Below are positions 8,947 to 18,627 of a DNA stretch of 64,000 nt, piece by piece. Origin of the DNA: Roseibium marinum (GTDB lineage: Bacteria; Pseudomonadota; Alphaproteobacteria; Rhizobiales; Stappiaceae). Both the position numbers and the translations under genes were made by a program. Each line of letters opens with the position of its first letter. The stretch's first letter is position 1. A model generated the notes under the pieces. It did no database searches and was not told the DNA's origin. It saw only the letters and a program-made list of their open reading frames with translations. The stretch covers positions 1 through 64,000 of the forward strand of contig NZ_PPCN01000007.1 of assembly GCF_002906165.1 (NCBI RefSeq). Reading direction: 5' to 3'.

Positions 8947-9675
8947 ATGCTGGCCTGGGTAACGGATCCACAGATCTGGGCAAGTCTCGTGACCTTGACG
9001 GTCATGGAAATCGTGCTCGGCATCGACAATATCGTCTTCATCTCGGTTATCGTCTCACGCCTCCCGGCCGCGATGGCGCACCGGGCGCGGCAGATCGGCC
9101 TCACGCTGGCGCTTGTCTTCCGCATCGCGCTGTTGTCCGTCCTGTCCTGGCTCGTGGGTTTGACGGCTCCGCTTTTCACTCTGGCCGATCACGCGTTTTC
9201 CTGGCGCGACGCGATCCTGATCGCCGGCGGCCTGTTCCTGCTCTTCAAGGCCACCCACGAAATCCACAACGGCATAGAGGGAGAAGATGAGGGTGGGTCT
9301 CCGCGCGACGTCAAAATGGGTTTTGCGGCGGTCATCGCGCAGATCATCGTCATCGATCTTGTTTTTTCCGTCGATTCCATCATCACCGCGATCGGCATGG
9401 CCGAGCATATCGAGGTAATGGTCGCCGCCGTGGTTCTGGCGATGATCGTGATGTATATCGCCTCCGGACCGGTCGTCACGTTTATCCAGAAACATCCGAC
9501 CACCAAGATGCTGGCCCTGTCCTTCCTGCTTCTCATCGGTGTGGCGCTGATCGCGGACGGGCTGGGCTTCCACATTCCGCGCGGTTACATCTACTTCGCC
9601 ATGGCCTTTTCGGCGGGCGTTGAAATCATTAATGTTCTTGCCAAACGAAACCACGGCAAGACGGACAACAGCTAA
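8947..9675 (+). CDS. TerC/Alx-family integral membrane protein (probable Mn2+ exporter)
   Basis: A 242-residue protein with seven to eight membrane spans and both family acidic motifs: VMEIVLGIDNIVFIS near the N-terminus and IDLVFSVDSIITAIGM in the middle. In E. coli and Bacillus, TerC-family proteins export manganese, protecting against Mn overload and metallating exported proteins; the tellurite label is historical. It follows pcs by 35 bases on the same strand with AGAGGT upstream, so the two may be cotranscribed. No Mn riboswitch (yybP-ykoY) is visible ahead of it. Confidence 0.88.
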   Translation: MLAWVTDPQIWASLVTLTVMEIVLGIDNIVFISVIVSRLPAAMAHRARQIGLTLALVFRIALLSVLSWLVGLTAPLFTLADHAFSWRDAILIAGGLFLLFKATHEIHNGIEGEDEGGSPRDVKMGFAAVIAQIIVIDLVFSVDSIITAIGMAEHIEVMVAAVVLAMIVMYIASGPVVTFIQKHPTTKMLALSFLLLIGVALIADGLGFHIPRGYIYFAMAFSAGVEIINVLAKRNHGKTDNS

Positions 9676-9701
9676 CGGCAGTTCCTGCCGCGGAGGATTA
9701 A

Positions 9702-10679
9702 ATGGTTCATGCAATCCGTGTACACGAAACCGGTGGCCCGGACGCGATGCGCTGGGAACAGATTGACGTCGGCGAACCCGGCCCCGGCGAGGTCCGCATC
9801 CGTCAGACCGCCGTCGGACTGAATTTCATCGATGTCTATTTCCGCACGGGCCTCTATCCCGCGCCAAACGGAACGCCGTTCAGTCCCGGCAATGAAGGGG
9901 CAGGGGTCGTACAGACAATCGGAGAAGGCGTCACGCATCTGAAACCGGGCGACAGGGTGGCCTATGCAGGCCCGTTCGGAGCTTACGCGCAGGAGCGCAT
10001 CGTTCCCGCCGACAAGCTTGTGATCCTTCCGGACGCAATCGACGACAAGACAGCGGCCGGCATGATGCTGAAAGGCATGACCGCCCAATTTCTCCTGAGA
10101 CAGACGTTTCAGGTCGGACCGCAGACGACGCTTCTGTTTCACGCGGCAGCCGGCGGGGTCGGCCTGATCGCCGGTCAGTGGGCGGCGCATCTGGGTGCAA
10201 CTGTCATCGGCACGGCGGGATCGGACGAAAAGATCGAACTCGCCAAGGCACACGGCTACCGGCACATGATCAACTACCGGACGGAAAATTTCGCCGAACG
10301 GGTGAAAGAGATCACCGGCGGCAAAGGCTGCGACGTCGTTTACGATTCCGTCGGCAAGGACACCTTTCCCGGGTCGCTCGACTGCCTGAAGCCGCGTGGC
10401 CTCTGGGTCTGCTTTGGCCAGTCCTCCGGTCCGATCACCGACTTCAATCTCGCTTTGCTGGCTCAAAAGGGGTCTCTATACGCGACCCGGCCGACGCTCT
10501 TCACCTACATCGCCACCCGTGAAGCCCTGGAACACACCGCCGGAGAACTCTTCGACGTGGTCGAAAAGGGGATCGTCAGGATCGAGGTCAATCAGGAATA
10601 CCGGCTCGCGGATGCCGTTCAGGCCCATCAGGATCTGGAAGGCCGCAAGACCACCGGCACCACGGTCTTGATACCTTAA
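9702..10679 (+). CDS. Zeta-crystallin-type NADPH:quinone oxidoreductase
   Basis: A 325-residue zinc-free medium-chain reductase. Visible are the N-terminal substrate domain (GLNFIDVYFRTGLYP, PGNEGAGVV), the Rossmann motif AAAGGVGLIAGQWAAHLGATVIGTAGS, and YDSVGKDTFPGSLDCL. Qor enzymes reduce quinones by one or two electrons with NADPH. It starts 26 bases after the TerC gene with GGAGG upstream and is followed 15 bases later by the LysR gene, so transcription may continue through. The physiological substrate cannot be told from sequence. Confidence 0.87.
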   Translation: MVHAIRVHETGGPDAMRWEQIDVGEPGPGEVRIRQTAVGLNFIDVYFRTGLYPAPNGTPFSPGNEGAGVVQTIGEGVTHLKPGDRVAYAGPFGAYAQERIVPADKLVILPDAIDDKTAAGMMLKGMTAQFLLRQTFQVGPQTTLLFHAAAGGVGLIAGQWAAHLGATVIGTAGSDEKIELAKAHGYRHMINYRTENFAERVKEITGGKGCDVVYDSVGKDTFPGSLDCLKPRGLWVCFGQSSGPITDFNLALLAQKGSLYATRPTLFTYIATREALEHTAGELFDVVEKGIVRIEVNQEYRLADAVQAHQDLEGRKTTGTTVLIP

Positions 10680-10694
10680 GGCGGACCAGGAGAC

Positions 10695-11645
10695 ATGCGC
10701 TCCGGCCGGGCCCAGGATCTCTCCCGCAATCTCTATACGCCGGCCATGCGCTACTTCCTGGCCGTCGCCGAGGCCGGTTCGATCCGCGCCGCCTCGCGAG
10801 AGCTGAATGTTGCCTCCTCGGCCGTCAACCGGCAGGTCCTGTGGCTTGAGGAGGCCCTCGGCCTGCAGCTCTTCGACAGGGTCGGACGCCGGCTGCAGCT
10901 CTCGCAGGCGGGAGAACTGCTGCTTGCCCATATTCGGCGGACCTATTCCGATTTCGAGGGAACTGTGGCCGAACTCGATGCCCTGAAAGGTCTGCGCAGG
11001 GGCACGGTTTCAATTGCCTCGGTCGAGAGTGTCGCGGAGAAGCTTCTGCCGGCGATCATAAGCAGCTTCCGAAAAAGCTATCCGGGTATTCATGTCAACG
11101 TCTCCGTATCCTCCTCCAGGGAAGCCGCCCGCAAGGTCGGGGCAGCCGAGGCGGATGTCGGTTTCACATTCGACCCGCCCGAAACTTCGGCCCTGACAAT
11201 CGCCTTCCAGCATGATCTCGTGATCGGCGCCCTGATGTCGCCCGATCATCCGCTGGCCGGAGAAAAAGCGCTCAGCCTGCAGGATTGCCTGAAATTCCCG
11301 GTCGCCCTTCCGGCGGAGGGACTTTCCCTGCGCACCCGCATTGATGTGGTCCGCGCCCGGATACCGGGGGCATCGCGAACCTATGTGGAGGCCAACTCCC
11401 TGCGCCTGATGCGCGCTCTGGCCCGGGAGGAGGATGTGATCGGCTTTCAGACCCGTATTGGCTGCGAGGACGATCTGGCCGCCGGCGCGCTGGTTTTCAA
11501 ACCCTTGTCGGATGCGCCCCTTCAGGCCGACCGTCTGTGTGTGGTAACCTCTTCTTTACGCGCGTTGGCTTTGGCCCCGGGCATGTTTTTTGACCATGCC
11601 GTGTACGCCTTGAAAGACCATCTTCCCTTACTTGATGCCAAATAG
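10695..11645 (+). CDS. LysR-type transcriptional regulator beside purine catabolism genes
   Basis: A 316-residue LTTR. The N-terminal winged helix-turn-helix is at about residues 15-75 (YFLAVAEAGSIRAASRELNVASSAVNRQVLWLEEALGLQLFDR), and the C-terminal two-lobe effector domain begins near residue 100. It sits 208 bases upstream of uraH-xdhABC in the same orientation, so it is the best local candidate for purine-dependent control, but LysR genes more often diverge from their targets and it could belong with qor. The 11646-11853 gap should hold the uraH promoter. Confidence 0.82.
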   Translation: MRSGRAQDLSRNLYTPAMRYFLAVAEAGSIRAASRELNVASSAVNRQVLWLEEALGLQLFDRVGRRLQLSQAGELLLAHIRRTYSDFEGTVAELDALKGLRRGTVSIASVESVAEKLLPAIISSFRKSYPGIHVNVSVSSSREAARKVGAAEADVGFTFDPPETSALTIAFQHDLVIGALMSPDHPLAGEKALSLQDCLKFPVALPAEGLSLRTRIDVVRARIPGASRTYVEANSLRLMRALAREEDVIGFQTRIGCEDDLAAGALVFKPLSDAPLQADRLCVVTSSLRALALAPGMFFDHAVYALKDHLPLLDAK

Positions 11646-11853
11646 GCATCATAAAGCTCTCAAATGAGCGCTTTGGTTCTACGGTTTTTTAAGGCACATT
11701 TTTTGCGTCAGTTTTGCGGCGCTATATCAACGGACCTCCAATCGGATTCGATTTGAGGCCTGAAAGCTGATCGGATTTAAGGCGATAGTGCATCGTGTCG
11801 GCGTTCAATAGAACGCAACCAAGATGCCCTGGCCGCACGAGGGAGAAAACCAT

Positions 11854-12204
11854 ATGGGTCGTTTGACGACGCACGTTCTGGACACCGCACTCGGCAGGCC
11901 GGCCAGGGGTTTGAAAATCGAACTCTGGTCTCAGGGAACTGCGCCCGAATTGATCTCCGCTCACGAGACCAACGATGACGGCAGGGTCGACCGCGCGATC
12001 CTCGACGGCTCCGCGTTCGCGACCGGCACTTACGAATTGCGCTTTTTCGCAGGCGATTATCTGCGACGGACCTGCCAGACCTTGCCCGACCCTTTGTTCC
12101 TGGACGTGATACCGATCCGGTTCGGCATGGCGGAAGCCGACGGCCACTATCATGTACCTTTGCTGCTGTCTCCCTTCAGCTATTCAACCTACCGGGGAAG
12201 CTGA
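11854..12204 (+). CDS. uraH: 5-hydroxyisourate hydrolase
   Basis: A 116-residue transthyretin-like protein with all HIUase signatures: [19 protein letters not shown] at the N-terminus, the central [13 protein letters not shown], and the invariant C-terminal YRGS after [14 protein letters not shown]. It hydrolyses 5-hydroxyisourate, the product of urate oxidation, to OHCU. The start at 11854 is the one that gives the family N-terminus, with a GGGAG purine run upstream. It is the first gene of the purine operon, 3 bases ahead of xdhA, and works with puuD and uraD downstream. Confidence 0.93.
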   Translation: MGRLTTHVLDTALGRPARGLKIELWSQGTAPELISAHETNDDGRVDRAILDGSAFATGTYELRFFAGDYLRRTCQTLPDPLFLDVIPIRFGMAEADGHYHVPLLLSPFSYSTYRGS

Positions 12205-12207
12205 GCC

Positions 12208-13689
12208 ATGCGCGAAACCATACGCTTCCTCAAGGGTGGTGACATCGTCGAACTGGAAGATGTCGGCCCGACCGATACTGTTCTCGACTACCTGAGACTT
12301 CGCCGCCGCGAGACGGGAACGAAGGAAGGATGCGGCGAAGGCGATTGCGGCGCCTGCACCGTGGCGCTCGGCCGGCTTGTCGATGGAAAACCGGTCTATC
12401 AGCCCGTGAACAGTTGCATACAGCTGCTGGGTATGATCGACGGCGCCCAACTGGTGACCGTCGAGGATCTGTCGAGCGACAACAAGCTGCATCCGGTTCA
12501 ATCCGCCATGGTTGCCTGCCACGGCTCGCAATGCGGTTTCTGTACACCGGGTTTCATCATGACCCTCTTCACGCTCTATCATTCGGAAGGGGCGGAGAAA
12601 TCCAGAAAGACCGTCACCGAGTGGCTGGCCGGCAATCTGTGCCGGTGCACCGGTTACCGCCCCATCGTGGAAGCGGCTCTCGAGGCCTGTTTCGATGCCG
12701 CCGACGACGCCTTCTCCTGGCGCGCCAACGAAACCCGCGAAAAGCTTCAGTCGCTTGCGGACAGCAGGGACGTTTTCATCGGCGACAGCGAGCGTTTCTT
12801 TGCCTCGCCGTCGACGCTGGACGGCCTTGCGGCTCTCTACGGCCAGCATCCCGACGCAACGCTTGTGGCCGGTGCGACCGATGTCGGCTTGTGGATCACC
12901 AAGCAGCTGCGCGACCTGCCGAAAATGATCTGGCTTGGCCGCATCGAGGGTCTCGACAGGGTGGAAAGCAGCCCTTCCGGCGTCCTGATCGGCGCCACGG
13001 CCAGCTATCAGGCAAGCGAAGAGGCCATGAGCGACCTGTCTGCCGATCTTGGTGAGCTCTGGAAACGCATCGGCTCCAAACAGGTTAGGGCTTCCGGAAC
13101 GGTTGGTGGCAACATCGCCAACGGCTCACCGATCGGCGATACGCCGCCGGCCCTGATCGCCCTTGGGAGCACTCTGGAACTGCAGACAATCGACGGATCC
13201 CGCGCGCTGCCGCTGGAAGAGTTTTTCATCGACTACGGCAAGCAGGACCGCAAACAGGGTGAATTCGTCACCGGCCTGTTCGTGCCGCGCCTTTCCGGCA
13301 ATCAGACTTTCCGCTGCTACAAGATCACCAAGCGTTTCGATCAGGATATCTCCTCGGTCATGGGCGCGTTCCGTTTCACCCTGGAGAACGGAGTGATCCG
13401 CGAAGCGCGCATTGCCTACGGCGGAATGGCAGGCATACCCAAGCGGGCCGCGGGCGCGGAGATCGCGCTGACCGGCGCCCTGATGGACGACCCGTCCACC
13501 TGGGGCGAAGGAATGCAGGCTCTGCTGAGCGATTTCACGCCCTTGAGCGACATGCGGGCCAGTGCGGAATACCGCATGGAAACAGCGAGAGCGCTTCTGG
13601 CCAAAGCGCTGATGGAAATCAGCGGAACGGCGCCGGAAGACATCCGCGTTCTGGCAAAGCGGGAGGCAGGCCATGACCGCGCCGCTTGA
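12208..13689 (+). CDS. xdhA: Xanthine dehydrogenase small subunit (2Fe-2S and FAD)
   Basis: A 493-residue XdhA. The plant-type 2Fe-2S site is GCGEGDCGAC (Cys 42, 47, 50) plus VNSC, and the second cluster is [12 protein letters not shown] with [10 protein letters not shown]. After a linker, the FAD domain carries LVAGATDVGLW and the ASGTVGGNIANGSPIGDTPPAL pyrophosphate-binding loop. It passes electrons from the molybdenum subunit to NAD+. It overlaps xdhB by 17 bases, indicating translational coupling. Confidence 0.95.
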   Translation: MRETIRFLKGGDIVELEDVGPTDTVLDYLRLRRRETGTKEGCGEGDCGACTVALGRLVDGKPVYQPVNSCIQLLGMIDGAQLVTVEDLSSDNKLHPVQSAMVACHGSQCGFCTPGFIMTLFTLYHSEGAEKSRKTVTEWLAGNLCRCTGYRPIVEAALEACFDAADDAFSWRANETREKLQSLADSRDVFIGDSERFFASPSTLDGLAALYGQHPDATLVAGATDVGLWITKQLRDLPKMIWLGRIEGLDRVESSPSGVLIGATASYQASEEAMSDLSADLGELWKRIGSKQVRASGTVGGNIANGSPIGDTPPALIALGSTLELQTIDGSRALPLEEFFIDYGKQDRKQGEFVTGLFVPRLSGNQTFRCYKITKRFDQDISSVMGAFRFTLENGVIREARIAYGGMAGIPKRAAGAEIALTGALMDDPSTWGEGMQALLSDFTPLSDMRASAEYRMETARALLAKALMEISGTAPEDIRVLAKREAGHDRAA

Positions 13690-16012
13690 GCACCTCGATC
13701 TGGCAGGTCCTCTGAAACAGGTCCGCAAGGCGCTGCCGCATGACAGCGCGGAAAAGCACGTGCGCGGTACCGCCGAATATATCGACGACATGGTGGAACC
13801 GGTCGGAACACTGCATGTGGTGCCGGGCTGGGCGAAAGATGCTGTGCGCGGCAGTCTTCAATCCGTCGGTCTGGAGGATGTCAAATCGGCGCCGGGCGTG
13901 GTTGAGGTTCTGACCGTCGCCGACATACGCGGGATCAACGACTGTTCCTCGGCCTTCGGCGACGATCCGGTTCTGGCGGAGGAGGAAATCCTCTTCCACG
14001 GCCAGGTGGTGTTCGCGGTTGTCGGCGAGACCCGCGAAGCCGCACGTAAAGCCGCACTGAAGGCGAAAATAGAGGTCACACCGAGCACCCCGATCCTGAC
14101 CCCTGACGACGCAATGGATGCCGATACCACGGTCATGCCGGACTATCAGTTCCGCCGCGGATCTCCGGAAACAGGCATGCCCGCGTCGGAGGAAGTGCTC
14201 TCCGGGACCATGTATATCGGCGGGCAGGAGCATTTTTATCTCGAAGGCCAGATCGCCATGGCCCTGCCGCAGGAAGACGGCGGCATGCTCGTCTATTCTT
14301 CCACCCAGCATCCGACGGAGATCCAGCATACCGTCGCCAAGGTACTCGGCGTGCCGGACGCGGCGGTGACGGCGGAAGTGCGCCGTATGGGGGGCGGCTT
14401 CGGCGGCAAGGAGTCCCAGGCCAATCAATGGGCCGCCCTTGCGGCGCTTGCCGCGCAAAAGACCGGCAGAGCCTGCAAGATGCGTCTCGACCGGGACGAC
14501 GACATGATCATGACCGGCAAGCGGCACGATTTCAAAGTCGAGTGGAAGGTCGGACATGACGGGACGGGCAAGATCCGCGCCGTGGACATCCAGTTTCTGG
14601 CGCGCTGCGGTTATTCAGCCGATCTTTCGCTCGGCGTCAACGACCGCACGATGTTCCATGCCGATTCCAGCTATTTCTACCCGGATGCGTTGATCCGGTC
14701 GCGTCGATTGCGCACCGACACCTGTTCCAACACCGCCTTCCGGGGGTTCGGCGGGCCGCAGGGCATGTTGGCGGCGGAGCGGATGATCGACGCCATCGCC
14801 ATCCAAACGGGCAGGGACCCGCTCGAAATCCGCAAGCTGAACTTCTACGACGCGGAGCACAACCTCACGCCATACGGCATGCCGGTGGAAGAGCACGAGC
14901 TCATGCTCGACCTCGTTGAGAAACTGGAGAAAAGCTCCGATTACTGGACCCGGCGCGAAGAGGTGGCGAGGTTCAACTCGCAAAACGCCGTCCTCAAGAA
15001 AGGCCTGGCCCTTACGCCTGTGAAATTCGGCATTTCCTTCACCTTGAAACAGCTCAATCAGGCCGGGGCGCTCGTGCATCTTTATACGGATGGCTCGATC
15101 CACCTGAACCACGGCGGTACGGAAATGGGACAGGGACTCAACCAGAAAGTCGCCCAGGTCGTCGCCGAGGAATTCGGAGTGACGCTCGACAAGGTCCGCA
15201 TCACGGCAACCAACACGTCGAAAGTCCCCAACACCGCCCCGACGGCCGCCTCCTCGGGCACGGATCTCAACGCCATGGCCGCCCGCAAGGCCGCACGGGA
15301 AATCAAGGAACGGCTGATCACCTACATCCGTGAACAGTACCAATGCGGACCGGAAGCGATCCATTTTGGCGACAACAAGGTGCTCGTCGGCGGAGAGGCA
15401 TTTCCTCTGGCGGCAATTGCAAAACAGGCCTTCGCCGCACGGATTCAGTTGTCGCATGCCGGTTTCTACGCCACCCCGGGGATTACCTGGGACAGGGACA
15501 GCGTCACCGGCCGGCCGTTCTTTTATTTCGCCTATGGCGGCGCCTGCTCCGAAGTCACCATCGACACCATGACCGGCGAGATGAGTGTCGACCGGGTGGA
15601 TATCCTTCACGATGTCGGCCACTCGCTCAATCCGGCCATCGATCTTGGCCAGATTGAGGGCGGTTTCGTTCAGGGCATGGGCTGGTTGACGACGGAAGAG
15701 CTGGTCTGGGACGAAAAGGGCCACCTGCGCACCCATGCTCCGTCAACCTACAAGATCCCGACCGCGTCCGATGTGCCGGAGGATTTCAGGGTCGATCTCT
15801 ACGAGAGCGACGGCAATCCGCAGGCGACCGTTTACCGGTCGAAGGCGGTCGGCGAACCGCCTGTCATGCTTGCAAATTCGGTGTTCTGCGCCGTCAATGA
15901 CGCGGTCGCCAGTCTCAATCCGGGCGAGGTGCCGGCCCTTGACGCGCCCGCAACGCCCGAAGCGATCATGAAAGCGGTCCAGGATATGCGTAGGAGGAAA
16001 GGGACGCAGTGA
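13673..16012 (+). CDS. xdhB: Xanthine dehydrogenase large subunit (molybdenum cofactor)
   Basis: A 779-residue molybdopterin subunit. The Moco-contact loop MGGGFGGKESQANQW, the substrate-orienting Arg in TAFRGFGGPQG, GGTEMGQGLNQKVAQV, and the catalytic base Glu in SKAVGEPPVMLANS are all intact, matching xanthine/hypoxanthine oxidation rather than CO or aldehyde oxidation. Length fits the bacterial XdhB family. It forms an (alpha-beta)2 complex with XdhA, and Moco insertion needs XdhC, whose gene overlaps its end by 4 bases. Confidence 0.95.
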   Translation: MTAPLEHLDLAGPLKQVRKALPHDSAEKHVRGTAEYIDDMVEPVGTLHVVPGWAKDAVRGSLQSVGLEDVKSAPGVVEVLTVADIRGINDCSSAFGDDPVLAEEEILFHGQVVFAVVGETREAARKAALKAKIEVTPSTPILTPDDAMDADTTVMPDYQFRRGSPETGMPASEEVLSGTMYIGGQEHFYLEGQIAMALPQEDGGMLVYSSTQHPTEIQHTVAKVLGVPDAAVTAEVRRMGGGFGGKESQANQWAALAALAAQKTGRACKMRLDRDDDMIMTGKRHDFKVEWKVGHDGTGKIRAVDIQFLARCGYSADLSLGVNDRTMFHADSSYFYPDALIRSRRLRTDTCSNTAFRGFGGPQGMLAAERMIDAIAIQTGRDPLEIRKLNFYDAEHNLTPYGMPVEEHELMLDLVEKLEKSSDYWTRREEVARFNSQNAVLKKGLALTPVKFGISFTLKQLNQAGALVHLYTDGSIHLNHGGTEMGQGLNQKVAQVVAEEFGVTLDKVRITATNTSKVPNTAPTAASSGTDLNAMAARKAAREIKERLITYIREQYQCGPEAIHFGDNKVLVGGEAFPLAAIAKQAFAARIQLSHAGFYATPGITWDRDSVTGRPFFYFAYGGACSEVTIDTMTGEMSVDRVDILHDVGHSLNPAIDLGQIEGGFVQGMGWLTTEELVWDEKGHLRTHAPSTYKIPTASDVPEDFRVDLYESDGNPQATVYRSKAVGEPPVMLANSVFCAVNDAVASLNPGEVPALDAPATPEAIMKAVQDMRRRKGTQ

Positions 16013-17019
16013 AGATCTGGGGGTACATCGCGGATAGCCTGAAGCACGGCAAGGCCTGTGCTCTCGTTACTGTTGCCCGGGCCGAAGGCTCAACCCCTCG
16101 GGAAGCTGGCGCGCGCATGGTCGTCGGACCGCTGTCAACCTTTCACGGCACGATCGGCGGCGGAACCCTGGAATTCGAGGCCATCCGGCGCGCTGCTCAA
16201 GCCGCCAGGACAGGAGAGGCCGCGTATAGTCTGCAGTCGGTTTCCCTTGGACCCGATCTTGGCCAGTGCTGTGGAGGGCGCGCCGAACTCGCCATTGAAG
16301 TGCTCACACCGCAATCCCTGAAAACGGCCGAATTTCTGGCGGGCAGGGAAGCGGAAGGAACGGCATTTGCAACCGTTGCAAGACTTGAATCCAGCGGTTC
16401 ACTGAACCGGCGGATTGTCGAGACAGTTCCGGACGATGTCTTCAAAATCGAGACAGACCCGCAAACCGGTGCGCGTCTGCTTACCGAACGCTTCGGCGCG
16501 AACCTCCGTCCGCTGTATCTTTTCGGAGCCGGCCATGTCGGCAAGGCACTTGTTCTGGCGCTCGCTCCCTTGCCTTTTTCCGTTACCTGGATCGACAGCC
16601 GGGCGGAACAGTTTCCCGGCCCGGTTCCGGCCAATGTCAAAAAAGTCAGCCTTCCCGAACCGCCATCGCTTCTGGATCAGGCACCCGACGGAGCGTTCGT
16701 GCTGGCGCTGACCCATTCCCACGCGCTTGATGAAGAAATCATGGCACGCGCCTTGCTTCAGCAAAGGTTCGCCTATTGCGGCGTCATCGGCTCCAGAACC
16801 AAGCGCGCCAGGTTCCAGAAGCGTCTTAAATCGAGAGGGTTAGACGGCTCACTTATCTCAAGAATGGTCTGTCCCGTTGGAATTTCGGCAATAAAATCAA
16901 AACATCCGGCTGCAATTGCCGCCGGCATTGCCGTCGAACTTCTTGAACGGGACGAGGCCGGTAATCAACAAGCCGCGGCAGGCAAGGGGCTTGCACAAAA
17001 TATACCAATTGGTCAATAA
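16009..17019 (+). CDS. xdhC: Xanthine dehydrogenase accessory protein XdhC
   Basis: A 336-residue XdhC/CoxI-family chaperone. The N-terminal VTVARAEGSTPREAGARMVV and GTIGGGTLEFEAI blocks and the Rossmann-like LYLFGAGHVGKALVLALAPL with YCGVIGSRTKRARF are typical. It binds sulfurated Moco and inserts it into XdhB. The start is the GTG at 16009, overlapping the xdhB stop. The C-terminus (about 300-336) is extended and low-complexity. A second, divergent XdhC-family gene (32174-33061) serves the CO dehydrogenase cluster. Confidence 0.92.
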   Translation: MKIWGYIADSLKHGKACALVTVARAEGSTPREAGARMVVGPLSTFHGTIGGGTLEFEAIRRAAQAARTGEAAYSLQSVSLGPDLGQCCGGRAELAIEVLTPQSLKTAEFLAGREAEGTAFATVARLESSGSLNRRIVETVPDDVFKIETDPQTGARLLTERFGANLRPLYLFGAGHVGKALVLALAPLPFSVTWIDSRAEQFPGPVPANVKKVSLPEPPSLLDQAPDGAFVLALTHSHALDEEIMARALLQQRFAYCGVIGSRTKRARFQKRLKSRGLDGSLISRMVCPVGISAIKSKHPAAIAAGIAVELLERDEAGNQQAAAGKGLAQNIPIGQ

Positions 17020-17043
17020 AGCGGCAGGCGCTCGGGGGGCGGC

Positions 17044-18627
17044 GTGGCAGAAACAATCCTTTCAGAGGCAGACAGCCATATGGTTCAGCAAACGAGATCC
17101 GGAATGGACACGCTGCTGGACGCTAGAGGTCTGACCAAACGCTTCGGCGACATTCTTGCCAATGACAAGGTGGATCTTGTCATCAACAAAGGCGAGATCC
17201 ATGCCCTTCTGGGTGAAAACGGCGCGGGAAAGTCCACGCTGGTCAAGATGTTTTACGGCTCCCTGGAACCGGATGGCGGCGAAATCCTGTGGCGGGGGAA
17301 ACAGGTTGCTATCGGAAATCCGGCTGCGGCGCGTGAACTTGGCATCGGTATGGTCTTTCAGCATTTTTCGCTGTTCGAAGCCCTGACTGTTGTCGAGAAC
17401 ATCGCGCTTGCCCTGCCGGACCCGGGCAAGATGGCGGAGCTGGCAAAGCGGATTGAGTCCGTTTCGGTTGACTACGGTCTGCCGCTCAATCCTGCCGATA
17501 TCGTCGCGGATCTGCCAGTCGGCATCCGCCAGCGCATCGAGATCGTTCGCTGCCTTCTCCAGGAGCCGCAGCTCATCATCATGGATGAACCCACGTCCGT
17601 TCTGACGCCGCAGGAAGCGGATCTGCTGTTTTTGACCCTGCAGCGCCTGGCGAGCGAAGGCTGCGCAGTGCTTTACATCAGCCACAGGCTGGAAGAAGTG
17701 AAACGGATCTGTCATCACGCGACCATTCTTCGCCACGGCAAGGTGGTGAGCGAATGCAATCCGGCGAAAGAAACCCCGGCGACTCTTGCCAGCATGATGG
17801 TCGGGGCCGACGTGGCGTCCGTCAGCGCCGGTGCCCAGAAACCGCGGATTGGCGAGATCCGGCTCGGCTTGAGCAACCTCTCCGCAAAAGCGGCGACCCC
17901 GTTCGCAACAGCGCTTAACAGCATATCGCTTGAGCTTCATGCGGGCGAAGTGGTGGCGATTGCCGGCGTTGCCGGAAACGGTCAGGGAGAACTGTTCGAC
18001 GCCATTTCGGGCGAAATGCCCGTTGCCCAGGAGATGATCCGGATAGACGGAAGGCCTTGCGGCTCCAGAAGCATCACCTGGCGGCGCAGGCAGAAGGCGG
18101 CCTTCGTGCCCGAGGAACGTCTCGGCCATGGAGCCGTGCCAGGCCTGAAACTGTCACAGAACATCGTGCTGACACGTCACGCCACGGGAGACAGGCTCAC
18201 CGGTGGCGGCTTCGTGTCGACCGCCCGGGCGAATGCGTTGGAAAAACACATCAAGCAGGAATTCGATGTGCGCATGTCCCATGACGATCCGGAGGCGCGA
18301 TCGCTGTCGGGCGGAAATCTTCAAAAATTCGTCGTCGGCCGGGAACTGGACCGCCGGCCCGCAGTGCTGGTGGTCAATCAGCCCACCTGGGGTGTCGATG
18401 CGGGCGCGGCTGCCCTGATCCGTCAGGCACTGATCGACCTGGCCAGATCGGGCTCCGCGGTTCTGGTGATCAGCCAGGATCTTGACGAGATTTTCGAGAT
18501 AGCCGACCGGATCGCCGTGATATCAAGAGGTTACCTGTCCGCCGCCGATCCCGCGGAAGAAATGAACCGGGAGCGTGTCGGCCTTCTCATGGCTGGTGGC
18601 GCCGAAGCGCAAGGAGAGGTGGCCTGA
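17044..18627 (+). CDS. Double-ABC ATPase of a BMP-type purine/nucleoside importer
   Basis: A 527-residue protein with two ABC domains. The first has Walker A GENGAGKST and Walker B LIIMDEP. The second has the degenerate Walker A GVAGNGQGE, a LSGGNLQK signature and LVVNQPTWGVDAG in place of Walker B. This asymmetric layout is that of RbsA/YufO-type ATPases that pair with BMP-family binding proteins. Position between xdhC and puuD suggests uptake of (hypo)xanthine, urate or nucleosides. Start choice is uncertain: GTG 17044 has a G-run ahead, and ATG 17080 is also plausible. Confidence 0.88.
   Translation: MAETILSEADSHMVQQTRSGMDTLLDARGLTKRFGDILANDKVDLVINKGEIHALLGENGAGKSTLVKMFYGSLEPDGGEILWRGKQVAIGNPAAARELGIGMVFQHFSLFEALTVVENIALALPDPGKMAELAKRIESVSVDYGLPLNPADIVADLPVGIRQRIEIVRCLLQEPQLIIMDEPTSVLTPQEADLLFLTLQRLASEGCAVLYISHRLEEVKRICHHATILRHGKVVSECNPAKETPATLASMMVGADVASVSAGAQKPRIGEIRLGLSNLSAKAATPFATALNSISLELHAGEVVAIAGVAGNGQGELFDAISGEMPVAQEMIRIDGRPCGSRSITWRRRQKAAFVPEERLGHGAVPGLKLSQNIVLTRHATGDRLTGGGFVSTARANALEKHIKQEFDVRMSHDDPEARSLSGGNLQKFVVGRELDRRPAVLVVNQPTWGVDAGAAALIRQALIDLARSGSAVLVISQDLDEIFEIADRIAVISRGYLSAADPAEEMNRERVGLLMAGGAEAQGEVA

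Noticed and set aside
8947..9675. Tellurite-resistance operon member
   Set aside because: No other ter genes; TerC homologues of this type act in manganese export.
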